Made by a program: the position numbers and the translations under genes. A stretch of 64,000 nucleotides of DNA from Treponema sp. J25 (GTDB lineage: Bacteria > Spirochaetota > Spirochaetia > Treponematales > Breznakiellaceae), in contig NZ_PTQW01000006.1 of NCBI RefSeq assembly GCF_004343725.1, positions 62,001 through 126,000 of the forward strand, in the 5' to 3' direction. The first letter of the stretch is position 1. Each line of letters begins with the position of its first letter. A model generated the notes under the pieces. That model ran no database searches, had not been told where the DNA came from, and saw only the letters and a program-made list of their open reading frames with translations. This document shows positions 44,842 through 52,693 of the stretch, piece by piece.

Positions 44842-45774
44842 TCAATACATTGAAGAATCGGAGAACCGCTTTACCAGCCGGTTTGCGATAATCACCATGA
44901 TCATTCCGATGGTTCCCTTAAAAAGGCCCACCGCCGTGGCAAGACCAAAGCGGAATTCCAAAAGACCCTGGCGGTATACCCAGGTATCGATAATATCCGC
45001 TACGCTGTATACCGGGATTGAATAGAGCATGAAGATCTGGTTAAAGCCCGCGTCCAGAATCGTTCCCAACTTAAGGATTACCACTGTCATGATCACTGGT
45101 CGAATGAGGGGCAGCGTAATGTACCACACCCGCTGAAAGGCCGTAACCCCTTCGACAGCCGCGGCTTCAAACAGGGTAGGATCGATGGCCATGAGGGCCG
45201 CAATAAAGATGATGGCACTCCACCCCATTTCCTTCCAGGCATCGGAAAGAATCACGATCCAGGGAAAGTACTTAGTGTTGGTTAAAAAATCGATGGGTTG
45301 CTGTCCCATGGCCTTAAGGACATCATTTACAAGGCCATCCCCGGGGGCGAGAAGCACCAAAAGAATCCCATACACGATAACCCACGAAAGAAAGTGGGGA
45401 AGATAGGACAGGGTCTGGACCACCTTTCCGAGCTTGGGGTGATTGGTTTCATAAATCATGATGGCCAGGATGATGGAAACAGGAACCCCCACAAGGAGCT
45501 TACCAAAACTGTAAAAAACCGTGTTTCTCAGGAGTTCCCAAAAATAAAAGGAATTGAAAAAAGAACGAAAATTTTCAAAACCGATCCACTTGCTTCCCCA
45601 CACGCCATCCAGGGCCATGTAATCCTTAAACGCGATTTGGCCGTTTACAATAGGCCAGTACCGGAATATCGCATAGTACAGAAGCGGAAGCACCATAAGC
45701 ATGTAAATCGGCATATACCGCCGGATCTCCCGCCAGAGCGATTTTTTTGAAGTCGCCGCTGCATAACTACTCAT
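44842..45774 (-). CDS. Sugar ABC transporter permease (LplB type)
   Basis: A 310-residue membrane protein with six hydrophobic segments and the EAA-loop sequence FEAAAVEGVTAFQRVWYITLPLIRP. It is the MalF-like half of the importer, related to LplB/YtcP permeases that take up pectin or galacturonan oligosaccharides. First gene of the transporter operon; its leader has a strong stem at 45847-45877. The ATPase is presumably a shared MsmX-type protein encoded elsewhere. Confidence 0.88.
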   Translation of the reverse strand: MSSYAAATSKKSLWREIRRYMPIYMLMVLPLLYYAIFRYWPIVNGQIAFKDYMALDGVWGSKWIGFENFRSFFNSFYFWELLRNTVFYSFGKLLVGVPVSIILAIMIYETNHPKLGKVVQTLSYLPHFLSWVIVYGILLVLLAPGDGLVNDVLKAMGQQPIDFLTNTKYFPWIVILSDAWKEMGWSAIIFIAALMAIDPTLFEAAAVEGVTAFQRVWYITLPLIRPVIMTVVILKLGTILDAGFNQIFMLYSIPVYSVADIIDTWVYRQGLLEFRFGLATAVGLFKGTIGMIMVIIANRLVKRFSDSSMY

Positions 45775-45846
45775 AAAGATAGGTACTCTCCTTCAGTAGG
45801 GAAAATAAAAACATTCGAGGCCCGTGTCGGAGGACGAACCATAGAG

Positions 45847-45877
45847 AGACAGAGCACCCCATCACTGTGCTCTATCT
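45847..45877 (-). ncRNA. Long hairpin in the importer-operon leader
   Basis: On the minus strand AGATAGAGCAC pairs with GTGCTCTGTCT (ten Watson-Crick pairs and one G-U pair, loop of nine), about 75 bases before the permease start. No T run follows. Candidate regulatory leader element. Confidence 0.35.
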
Positions 45878-46036
45878 CACATCTTAATTGTATGCATCTT
45901 TCTACAAATTTGCAGATACGTTTTTGTACTTTTCCGACCTTTCGAACAGAACAACACCACCTCCTCTCCGGGAGGAGAGGGAAGTCGTTATAGTACAAAA
46001 TAATGGCGCTTCTTTCCGTTCCTTTTTACAGAAACT

Positions 46037-46897
46037 TTACATATACTCAAGGTGGGACCAGAAGGTTTCGAGGCGCCTTCTTGTTTCTTCAATGTGGGAA
46101 GCCTTAATATCCTCAATAAGAATGGGGACCGCTTCCCGATTGAGAGCCCTAAGACGGCGTAGAATATCAGGCCAGGGAAGAAGGCCCGTACCGGCCGGTA
46201 GGGAGGGGGATTTTATCATTCTTCCGTCAACCAGTTCCATCCGGTAATCCTTGGCATGGACCGCCACAATTTTATGCCCAAAGGCTTCAAAACAGCGGTC
46301 AAGAAAGGCCCCCATATCATCGATCCCCGATGAGGGAACCAGGTTGGTAGGATCAAAGATAACCCCCAGGTGGGGGGAATCGATCTCTTTAAGAAGCCGG
46401 GCCATCTTTTCGGGAGTCGAGATGGTGTGTTTTTCTGCTACCGCTTCGATCCCAACGATAACAGAGCCTATTGTTTCGGCACAGCGGACAAGCCGTTCCG
46501 CCGAAGCGACCAGGTCTGCAAAGGTTGCATCCCGCTCTGTATCGGGATGGTAGGAACAGTCGGCGGCACAGGAGCCCGTTTCGGTTCCCACGATGGAACA
46601 GCCAAAGAGAGGGGCCGCCCGGAGATGGGCCTCAAAGCGCCGAAGGGCGGCCTCTCGCTGATTCCGGTCTGGATGTACCGGGTTGATATAACATCCCAGG
46701 ACCGCAATAGAAAGGCCCTGACGCTGAAAGGCCCCAGAAACCTGGGGAATATTGACCTCTTCCGGCACCAAAGGAGCTCCCGGCAAAGCCTTTGAAAGGG
46801 CAAGCTGGACACAGCGCACGCCAGTAGCGGCGACCTTTTCTGCAAGAAGATCAGGGGGGAATATGCCTACATCATGGCATCGGACACCAATATTCAT
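46037..46897 (-). CDS. Sugar-phosphate isomerase/epimerase-type TIM barrel
   Basis: About 286 residues from the ATG at 46895-46897. It has the xylose-isomerase-like barrel pattern (MNIGVRCHDVGIFPP start, then VNIPQVSGAF, GIEAVAEKHTI, GVIFDPTNLVPSSGI, VHAKDYRMEL), with metal ligands E, D, H and E in the expected strands. Reaction unknown; a uronate or keto-sugar isomerase/epimerase is likely given the divergent GH28 gene. No Shine-Dalgarno is obvious at the chosen start. Confidence 0.7.
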   Translation of the reverse strand: MNIGVRCHDVGIFPPDLLAEKVAATGVRCVQLALSKALPGAPLVPEEVNIPQVSGAFQRQGLSIAVLGCYINPVHPDRNQREAALRRFEAHLRAAPLFGCSIVGTETGSCAADCSYHPDTERDATFADLVASAERLVRCAETIGSVIVGIEAVAEKHTISTPEKMARLLKEIDSPHLGVIFDPTNLVPSSGIDDMGAFLDRCFEAFGHKIVAVHAKDYRMELVDGRMIKSPSLPAGTGLLPWPDILRRLRALNREAVPILIEDIKASHIEETRRRLETFWSHLEYM

Positions 46898-46902
46898 CAT
46901 AA

Positions 46903-46917
46903 TGAAACATAGTACCA
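46903..46917. promoter_or_regulatory. TGAAAC-type site between isomerase-like and GH28 genes
   Basis: TGAAACATAGTACCA with flanking AA lies between the two divergent starts and resembles the eda/kdgK site at most positions. Tentative operator. Confidence 0.3.
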
Positions 46918-46936
46918 TTTTTTATAGGATTTGCCT

Positions 46937-48352
46937 ATGGAACTAGAACTCATCGCAGAACAGGGAAATAATCCCCGGGACGACAGTCGCCGCATCCAGT
47001 CAGCAATTAACAACCTTGCCGCAGCTGGCGGAGGAAGCCTCCATCTGCGAGGCGGCTTATTTCAGAGCGGCCCCATACTTCTTCGATCACAGGTATATCT
47101 GATAATCGAAGAAGACACCGTTCTTTCTTTTATTCCGGACTTCGATCGCTACGGACCTGTCTGGACTCGCTGGGAGGGGGTTGAATGCTGGGCCATGCAT
47201 CCCCTTATTTTTGCCCGAGACTCAGAGAACCTGGGAGTCAAGGGCAGCGGCATTATTGATGGGAACGGAAAGGCCTGGTGGGATTTTCTCCGGCAATCCC
47301 GAAAAGAAGGGCGTCGAGAACCTAAACATCCTTTTGAAGAACGTCTTGCGGCATTAAATCCCACCTATCGCACCCAGCCATCGGGAGGAGGAGGGCGGGA
47401 ACTGCAATTTCTGCGCCCTCCCCTTTTACAGTTTTTCAATTGTAAAAATGTAGAGATTTTTGACGTGCACTTGCAGAATTCTCCTTTCTGGAATACCCAT
47501 CTTGTGTATTGTGAGCAGGTTCATATTGCGGGGGTTACCTTCCAGAATCCCCATGACGGTCCCAACACCGATGGGCTTAACCTGGACTCCTGTAACCAGG
47601 TCCACATAGAACGCTGTCATTTTGATGTTGGGGATGACTGTCTGGGCCTAAAATCCGGCTCCGGAGAAGATGGCCTTCGGGTAAACCGCCCTACCGAATC
47701 GGTGCTTATTGAAAACTGTACCATGCAAGGAGGCCATGGGGGTATTGTGATCGGCAGCGAAACCGCCGGTGGGGTCCGAAATGTAACCATCCGCAATTGC
47801 CAGCTTGATGAAACTGACCGGGGCCTACGGATAAAAACTCGACGAGGTCGGGGAGGAACTATCGAAAACATTCAGTTAGAAAACTGTATTATGCGGGGAG
47901 TTCTCTGTCCCCTCGTTATTAACTGTTACTACGGACCTGGCGGTCCTCCGCCGGAAGACCCTATTTTTAGCCGTTCTCCTCAACCCATAACCGTTACCAC
48001 ACCGTTGATTCGAGATATTCGAGTTCACAGTCTTAAGGGAGAGGACTGCAAGGCCGCAGCCGCCTTTATTGTAGGACTCCCCGAACGGCCTATCGAAAAC
48101 GTACATATTGAAGATTGTGTATTTACCCTTTCGGAAAACACGGACCATCCTCCGAGCGAAGCTGCCATGTACCGGGGCTTACCGCTCCCGGCAGGCCGGG
48201 GCATCCGTCTGCGCAATATTCGTCATCTCCAGGTGAAAAGAACCACCGTGGAATTCCCCGCCCGTACGCAGGAACAGAAAGAACCGTTTTTGATAGAAGA
48301 TAATGTAGAAGATCTTTCCATTGAGATAGAAACATCGGTTCCACAGGTGTAA
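46937..48352 (+). CDS. Cytoplasmic glycoside hydrolase family 28 (polygalacturonase)
   Basis: A 471-residue GH28 enzyme. The active-site strands are seen in order: NTDGLNLDSC, GDDCLGLKSGSGEDG, GGHGGIVIGSE and RGLRIKTRRGRGG. There is no signal peptide, so it should act inside the cell on imported oligogalacturonides, probably as an exo-enzyme. The ATG at 46937 has AGGA eight bases upstream; a TTG start two codons before is less good. It is divergent from the isomerase-like gene. Confidence 0.88.
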   Translation: MELELIAEQGNNPRDDSRRIQSAINNLAAAGGGSLHLRGGLFQSGPILLRSQVYLIIEEDTVLSFIPDFDRYGPVWTRWEGVECWAMHPLIFARDSENLGVKGSGIIDGNGKAWWDFLRQSRKEGRREPKHPFEERLAALNPTYRTQPSGGGGRELQFLRPPLLQFFNCKNVEIFDVHLQNSPFWNTHLVYCEQVHIAGVTFQNPHDGPNTDGLNLDSCNQVHIERCHFDVGDDCLGLKSGSGEDGLRVNRPTESVLIENCTMQGGHGGIVIGSETAGGVRNVTIRNCQLDETDRGLRIKTRRGRGGTIENIQLENCIMRGVLCPLVINCYYGPGGPPPEDPIFSRSPQPITVTTPLIRDIRVHSLKGEDCKAAAAFIVGLPERPIENVHIEDCVFTLSENTDHPPSEAAMYRGLPLPAGRGIRLRNIRHLQVKRTTVEFPARTQEQKEPFLIEDNVEDLSIEIETSVPQV

Positions 48353-48368
48353 GGTGTAAAAGAAAAGG

Positions 48369-48393
48369 AAGGGCTCCCAGAGGGCCCTTTTTT
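48369..48393 (+). terminator. Terminator after the GH28 gene
   Basis: AAGGGCTC-CCAGA-GGGCCCTT stem (eight pairs including one G-T) followed by T residues. Confidence 0.75.
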
Positions 48394-48533
48394 ATTAGAA
48401 TCCTGGGGCGTCTATTTCCTGATTTCTACCGTATAGTGACAGGTAGATATTCTTACGTGGAGCAGGGCTGGGAAGACCTGCTCCGTTTGTTTTCAACTAT
48501 CTTTTACAGGGAACTCTGGGTCCCTCCACCACG

Positions 48534-49490
48534 TTACGCCTTCACCAGGTGTACCGCAAAGCCCCCAATTTCTTTATCCAGATAGATCACTTTCAGTTTG
48601 CCCTTTTCCCGCTTTGCCGTTTCCTCTACCCCTTTAAATCCATAGGGAGCAAGGTATGCCAGGGCCCGTTCTACGTTATAACAACTGATCGCAATGTGAC
48701 CCTTTGTGCCCCGGAAGGGACTCTTCATAATTTCAAAGGGAGTCCCTGCAAATATTGAAGAATTTCCCTCTTTTAGAGCAAAACCGAGGGCGGCAAACAC
48801 ATTGGCCGTCTTTTTTGCTTCCTCTGGAGTGTCCTGATTAATCCCCAGGTGGGCAAAAGAAAAGCCCTGAAGCTTAAGCCGAGCTTCCCGACAAAGGGCC
48901 GTAATGGTATCCCACTGTTCATTTTGAATAAGGTCCGCCTTTACCATCCAACTACCGCCGATGGCAAGAACCGCGTCAAGCTTCGCATACTCAGCCAGAT
49001 TGTTTGCATCGATTCCCCCGGTTGGTACAAACTGAATCGAGCCGAAGGGGGCAGAAAGGGCCTGAATCATGGGGGCCCCACCGGAGTTTTCGGCGGGGAA
49101 AAACTTAAACACCTCTAGCCCCCGGGAAAGCCCCTGCTCAATAAGACTCGGGTTATTCACCCCAGGAAGAACTGGTATATTCCGTTCCAGACACCAGTCT
49201 ACCGTGGCAGGATTAAAACCGGGGGAAACAATAAAACTTGCCCCCGCCTGGACCGCCTTTTGCGCCAGGGCGGGGTTGATCACCGTACCGGCCCCCACCA
49301 GAAGCTCAGGAAGTTTCGCCTTCATTCGCCGAATTGCCTCTTCCGCCGCATCGGTTCGGAAGGTAACTTCCGCCACCGGCAAGCCCCCTGCCACAAGGGC
49401 CCGCCCCAACGGGACCGCGTGATCGGGGTTATCGATTTTTATTACCGGGACCAGTCCAATATCCCGGATCTTTAAAAAAAGATCATTCAT
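48534..49490 (-). CDS. eda: KDPG/KHG aldolase with C-terminal VOC-like domain
   Basis: Residues 1-210 are a class I 2-keto-3-deoxy-6-phosphogluconate aldolase: Glu41 in EVTFRTDAA, GAGTV, and the Schiff-base Lys129 in VFKFFPAE. It yields pyruvate and glyceraldehyde-3-phosphate as the last step of pectin breakdown. Residues about 212-318 form an extra domain starting FSFAHLGINQDTPEEAKKTA and ending in IGGFAVHLVKA, with the pattern of a glyoxalase/VOC fold; such fusions are known in some bacteria. Divergent from kdgK. Confidence 0.88.
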   Translation of the reverse strand: MNDLFLKIRDIGLVPVIKIDNPDHAVPLGRALVAGGLPVAEVTFRTDAAEEAIRRMKAKLPELLVGAGTVINPALAQKAVQAGASFIVSPGFNPATVDWCLERNIPVLPGVNNPSLIEQGLSRGLEVFKFFPAENSGGAPMIQALSAPFGSIQFVPTGGIDANNLAEYAKLDAVLAIGGSWMVKADLIQNEQWDTITALCREARLKLQGFSFAHLGINQDTPEEAKKTANVFAALGFALKEGNSSIFAGTPFEIMKSPFRGTKGHIAISCYNVERALAYLAPYGFKGVEETAKREKGKLKVIYLDKEIGGFAVHLVKA

Positions 49491-49510
49491 ATCTATCCTC
49501 CATGAATCCT

Positions 49511-49550
49511 ACTATACCATAAAACAATTAAAAAATGAACCATTGTTTCA
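49511..49550. promoter_or_regulatory. KdgR-like operator in the eda-kdgK divergent promoter
   Basis: The palindrome TGAACCATTGTTTCA (49536-49550), AATGAA-C-CATTGTTTCA with flanks, resembles the IclR/KdgR box of pectin genes in other bacteria (TGAAAC-N-GTTTCA type). It covers the likely eda -35 (10 box TATAGT at 49511-49516, minus strand) and lies next to the kdgK -35. Similar sites occur at 46903 and 40340. No IclR gene is in the window. Confidence 0.45.
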
Positions 49551-49557
49551 AAAATAA

Positions 49558-49585
49558 TTGACGAAAGTGCTGATTGATGTATAAT
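49558..49585 (+). promoter_or_regulatory. kdgK promoter
   Basis: TTGACG (49558-49563) and TATAAT (49580-49585), spacer 16 bases. Transcription would begin near 49592, at the first base of the leader stem. Confidence 0.65.
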
Positions 49586-49591
49586 ACAAAG

Positions 49592-49692
49592 AGGGAAAGG
49601 AATCCCAAAGCTGTACCAATAGACACTCCAAACAAGAGCACAGGCTGGTAGGTCCCTGGACCGTTAGCCAGCCCTGGCGGAATCCTTTCCCT
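49592..49692 (+). ncRNA. Structured 5' leader of kdgK (candidate riboswitch or leader RNA)
   Basis: Bases 49592-49605 pair with 49679-49692 over 14 positions with one mismatch, closing a 101-base domain. Inside is a clear hairpin: GGCTGG (643-648) with CCAGCC (668-673), topped by GGTC-CCTG-GACC. The left arm begins where transcription should start, and the Shine-Dalgarno (GAGGAG) lies about 13 bases after the right arm. I cannot match it to a known riboswitch class. Confidence 0.5.
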
Positions 49693-49717
49693 ATTTCAAT
49701 TTTGAGGAGCGTTTTGT

Positions 49718-50755
49718 ATGGCCCATCGAATCATAAGCTTTGGCGAAATCATGCTTCGCCTTAAGTCGCCAGAACACGAGCGTTTTTTTCAGTCTCCCCT
49801 CCTGGAGGCTACCTTTGGAGGAGGAGAAGCCAATGTGGCGGTCTCCCTTGCCCTTTTTGGAGAATCGGCGGCCTTTGTGACGGCCGTTCCCGACAATCCC
49901 ATTGGCGAAGGGGCAATTCGGGAACTGCGAAAATACGGTGTAGACACATCCTTTATTAAAAAGACCGCCGGCCGGCTTGGTATCTATTTCCTTGAAACCG
50001 GAGCAAACCAGCGGCCCAGCAATGTGGTCTATGACCGGGATGGGTCCTGTATTTCTCGGGTTGGACCGACAGACTTTGACTGGAACACTATTTTTGCAGG
50101 GGCCCAGTGGTTCCATATCACCGGTATTACGCCGGCCCTTTCCCAATCGGCGGCGGATAGTGCCCTGGCGGCTATTAAGGCCGCAAAAGCCGCGGGATGT
50201 ACCGTATCCATCGACCTCAACTACCGCAAGAAACTCTGGAATTATGGTAAAAAGGCCCCCGAAATCATGCGGGGCCTTGCCCAGTACGCGGATGTCCTCA
50301 TTGCTAACGAAGAGGATATTCAAAAGTGCCTTGGGATTGAGGTAGCGGGGATCGATGTGAGCAGTGGCTCCCTTAATATTGAGGCCTACAAAGAGCTCGC
50401 AACCCTCGTGCAAAAGGAGTTTCCCCAGGTACAATACCTGGCCATTACCCTCCGGGAAAGTCACTCCGCAGACCACAATGGCTGGTCCGCGGTCCTTATA
50501 GGCAAAAAAGGGGGTATCCTCTCTCGAAAGTATGAGATCACCGATATCGTAGACCGGGTAGGAGGAGGCGATAGTTTCTCCGCCGGTCTTATCTATGGAC
50601 TGCTCAATTTTAAAGATGATGAGGAACGGGCCCTGAACTTTGCGGTGGCTGCATCGGCTTTAAAGCACGCCATCCCGGGGGACTTCAATTTGAGTACCCT
50701 GGCAGAAGTGGAAACTCTCATGAAGGGTGACGGTTCCGGCCGGGTACAGCGATAA
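49718..50755 (+). CDS. kdgK: 2-keto-3-deoxygluconate kinase
   Basis: PfkB/ribokinase-family sugar kinase of 345 residues, making KDPG from KDG. It begins with [10 protein letters not shown] and has [16 protein letters not shown] for substrate binding and the catalytic [13 protein letters not shown]. Being next to eda, kduI and kduD supports the KDG kinase role. GAGGAG lies before the ATG. First gene of the kdgK-kduI-kduD run. Confidence 0.9.
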   Translation: MAHRIISFGEIMLRLKSPEHERFFQSPLLEATFGGGEANVAVSLALFGESAAFVTAVPDNPIGEGAIRELRKYGVDTSFIKKTAGRLGIYFLETGANQRPSNVVYDRDGSCISRVGPTDFDWNTIFAGAQWFHITGITPALSQSAADSALAAIKAAKAAGCTVSIDLNYRKKLWNYGKKAPEIMRGLAQYADVLIANEEDIQKCLGIEVAGIDVSSGSLNIEAYKELATLVQKEFPQVQYLAITLRESHSADHNGWSAVLIGKKGGILSRKYEITDIVDRVGGGDSFSAGLIYGLLNFKDDEERALNFAVAASALKHAIPGDFNLSTLAEVETLMKGDGSGRVQR

Positions 50756-50771
50756 AGAAGTACGGGAGAAA

Positions 50772-50870
50772 CCTTTTCTGGCCAGTTGAGGGGGAGTGCA
50801 GGTTTTACCAAAAATTAGATCCTGTAGCCGCCAGAGTTCGTGGCTGAGACACTAATAGAGCCAGAAAAGG
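50772..50870 (+). ncRNA. Structured intercistronic leader of kduI
   Basis: CCTTTTCTGGC (50772-50782) pairs perfectly with GCCAGAAAAGG (50860-50870), 11 base pairs closing 77 bases that contain a stem TGCAGG/CCTGTA and a short hairpin near the end (GCCA-N7-TGGC or AGCC-N12-GGCT). The Shine-Dalgarno of kduI (AGGAGG) follows 16 bases later. It may control kduI translation or the stability of the processed message. Confidence 0.45.
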
Positions 50871-50898
50871 AACCCCTCTCATTACAGGAGGAAATACC

Positions 50899-51735
50899 AT
50901 GAAATTTGATATACGGTATGCGAGCCATCCAGAGGATGCAAAACAGTACGACACCGCAACACAACGGCGTCATTTTTTAGTGGAACAGGTTTTTGTTCCC
51001 GGAGAAATTCGCCTTACCTACAGCCACCAGGATCGGCTTATTTTCGGCGGCATCGTTCCCACCATAAAGGCTTTGGTACTCGAGTCGGGGAAAGAACTGG
51101 GGACGGAATATTTTCTTGAACGACGGGAATTAGGGGTGATTAACATCGGTGGTCCCGGTCTCCTCGTGGTAGATGGCACTAGGTATGAACTTGCTAAAAG
51201 CGAGGGATGCTATGTTGGGATGGGGGCGAGGGATATTCGTTTTGAATCCCTATCTCCTTCAGAACCAGCCAAGTTCTACCTTGCCAGCGCTCCTGCCCAC
51301 CAGAGTTACCCCACCATAAAGATAAGCCAGAGCCAGGCCAACCCTAAAAAACTGGGGAGCAGCGAAACCAGCAACGAACGGACCATCTATCAGTATGTGC
51401 ATCCGGCGGTTTGCAAAAGCTGTCAGCTCGTGATGGGGATGACGGTTCTTGCGAAGGGAAGTGTCTGGAACACCATGCCCTGTCATACCCATGAACGACG
51501 GATGGAGGTGTATCTGTATTTTGACATGGCCCCCGATGCGCGGGTATTTCACTTTCATGGAGCGCCCTCAGAAACGCGGCACCTGGTGGTTGCCAACGAA
51601 CAGGCGGTTATTTCTCCCAGTTGGTCTATCCACTCTGGGGTAGGGACGGGGGCGTACACCTTTATCTGGGCCATGGCTGGAGAAAACCAAACCTTTGATG
51701 ATATGGATTTCGTCAAACCCGAGGATCTACGATAG
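50899..51735 (+). CDS. kduI: 5-keto-4-deoxyuronate isomerase
   Basis: A 278-residue cupin-fold isomerase converting 5-keto-4-deoxyuronate, made spontaneously from unsaturated galacturonate, to 3-deoxy-D-glycero-2,5-hexodiulosonate. The zinc-binding region CHTHERRMEVYLYF is present, as are the N-terminal MKFDIRYASHPEDAKQYDT pattern and the family end FVKPEDLR. AGGAGG precedes the ATG. It is followed by kduD ten bases later. Confidence 0.95.
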   Translation: MKFDIRYASHPEDAKQYDTATQRRHFLVEQVFVPGEIRLTYSHQDRLIFGGIVPTIKALVLESGKELGTEYFLERRELGVINIGGPGLLVVDGTRYELAKSEGCYVGMGARDIRFESLSPSEPAKFYLASAPAHQSYPTIKISQSQANPKKLGSSETSNERTIYQYVHPAVCKSCQLVMGMTVLAKGSVWNTMPCHTHERRMEVYLYFDMAPDARVFHFHGAPSETRHLVVANEQAVISPSWSIHSGVGTGAYTFIWAMAGENQTFDDMDFVKPEDLR

Positions 51736-51745
51736 GAGGTAGTTC

Positions 51746-52516
51746 ATGGCTGGAATTCTTGAACAATTCAAGCTTGATGGGAAGGTGGCTATTGTTACCG
51801 GCTGCAACCGAGGTCTCGGACAGGCTATGGCCATAGCCCTGGCCGAGGCGGGGGCAGATATCCTCGGGGTGAGCGCTTCTCCCCAGGCCCCCGAAACAGA
51901 ATCGGCGGTTCGGGCGGCGGGCCGCCGCTTTGTCTATGTCAGTGCGGATCTCCGTTCTCTTGAACCGATTCCCCGGATTATAGGTACCGTCCTTGAGACC
52001 TACGGCCGGCTGGATATCCTTGTAAACAATGCGGGGATCATCAAGAGAAACGAAGCCCTTTCCTTTACCGAGGCCGAATGGGACGATGTCATGAACCTTA
52101 ACCTCAGGACGGTTTTCTTTTTAAGTCAAGCGGCGGCCCGCCACTGGGTTGCTCAAAAACAAAAAGGGAAAATCATCAATGTGGCGAGCATGCTTAGTTT
52201 CCAGGGAGGCATCCGGGTTCCTTCGTATACGGCCAGCAAAAGCGGCATCCGGGGACTTACCATGGCCCTTTCCAACGAATGGGCCAAGCATGGCATCAAT
52301 GTTAACGCCATTGCGCCAGGCTACATGGCCACCGATAATACCGAAGCCCTGCGTAACGACCCCCAGCGCAGTCAGGAGATTCTTTCCCGTATTCCCGCAG
52401 GCCGTTGGGGCGAAGCCTCCGATTTAGCCGGCGCGGTAGTGTTCCTCGCATCTCCTGCATCCGATTATGTGCACGGCCATACCCTTGCGGTAGACGGTGG
52501 GTGGCTCGGAAGGTAA
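51746..52516 (+). CDS. kduD: 2-keto-3-deoxygluconate oxidoreductase
   Basis: Short-chain dehydrogenase of 256 residues that reduces 3-deoxy-hexodiulosonate to 2-keto-3-deoxygluconate. Cofactor motif TGCNRGLGQ, NNAG, catalytic Ser/Tyr/Lys in SMLSFQG and YTASKSG, and the family C-terminus DGGWLGR. AGGAGG precedes the ATG. Ends the kdgK-kduI-kduD operon. Confidence 0.95.
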   Translation: MAGILEQFKLDGKVAIVTGCNRGLGQAMAIALAEAGADILGVSASPQAPETESAVRAAGRRFVYVSADLRSLEPIPRIIGTVLETYGRLDILVNNAGIIKRNEALSFTEAEWDDVMNLNLRTVFFLSQAAARHWVAQKQKGKIINVASMLSFQGGIRVPSYTASKSGIRGLTMALSNEWAKHGINVNAIAPGYMATDNTEALRNDPQRSQEILSRIPAGRWGEASDLAGAVVFLASPASDYVHGHTLAVDGGWLGR

Positions 52517-52636
52517 TAAAAAACATAAAGAGGCCCGCACATTCAAAAGCTCCACGCTAGGTGGTATGGAAAGCCGATGAAAATAGACGAAAGGGGCCCT
52601 TTTTATTATTAGTGTACTTATAGGGGCGCTGAAAGG

Positions 52637-52674
52637 GCCTCCTCTTGCTGAAAGGGGAGGCTCAATTCTTTTTT
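52637..52674 (+). terminator. Terminator of the kdu operon
   Basis: GCCTCC(TCTT) pairs with (AAAG)GGAGGC around a small loop, followed by CTCAATTCTTTTTT. The convergent tolC-type gene ends just beyond. Confidence 0.6.
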
Positions 52675-52693
52675 ACCCTATTTTCCCCTCCCC

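Noticed and set aside
49597-49692. kdgK leader as a plain terminator or attenuator
   Set aside because: No T run follows the right arm (CTATTTCAATTTT is weak), so simple termination is less likely than a structured leader, though not excluded.
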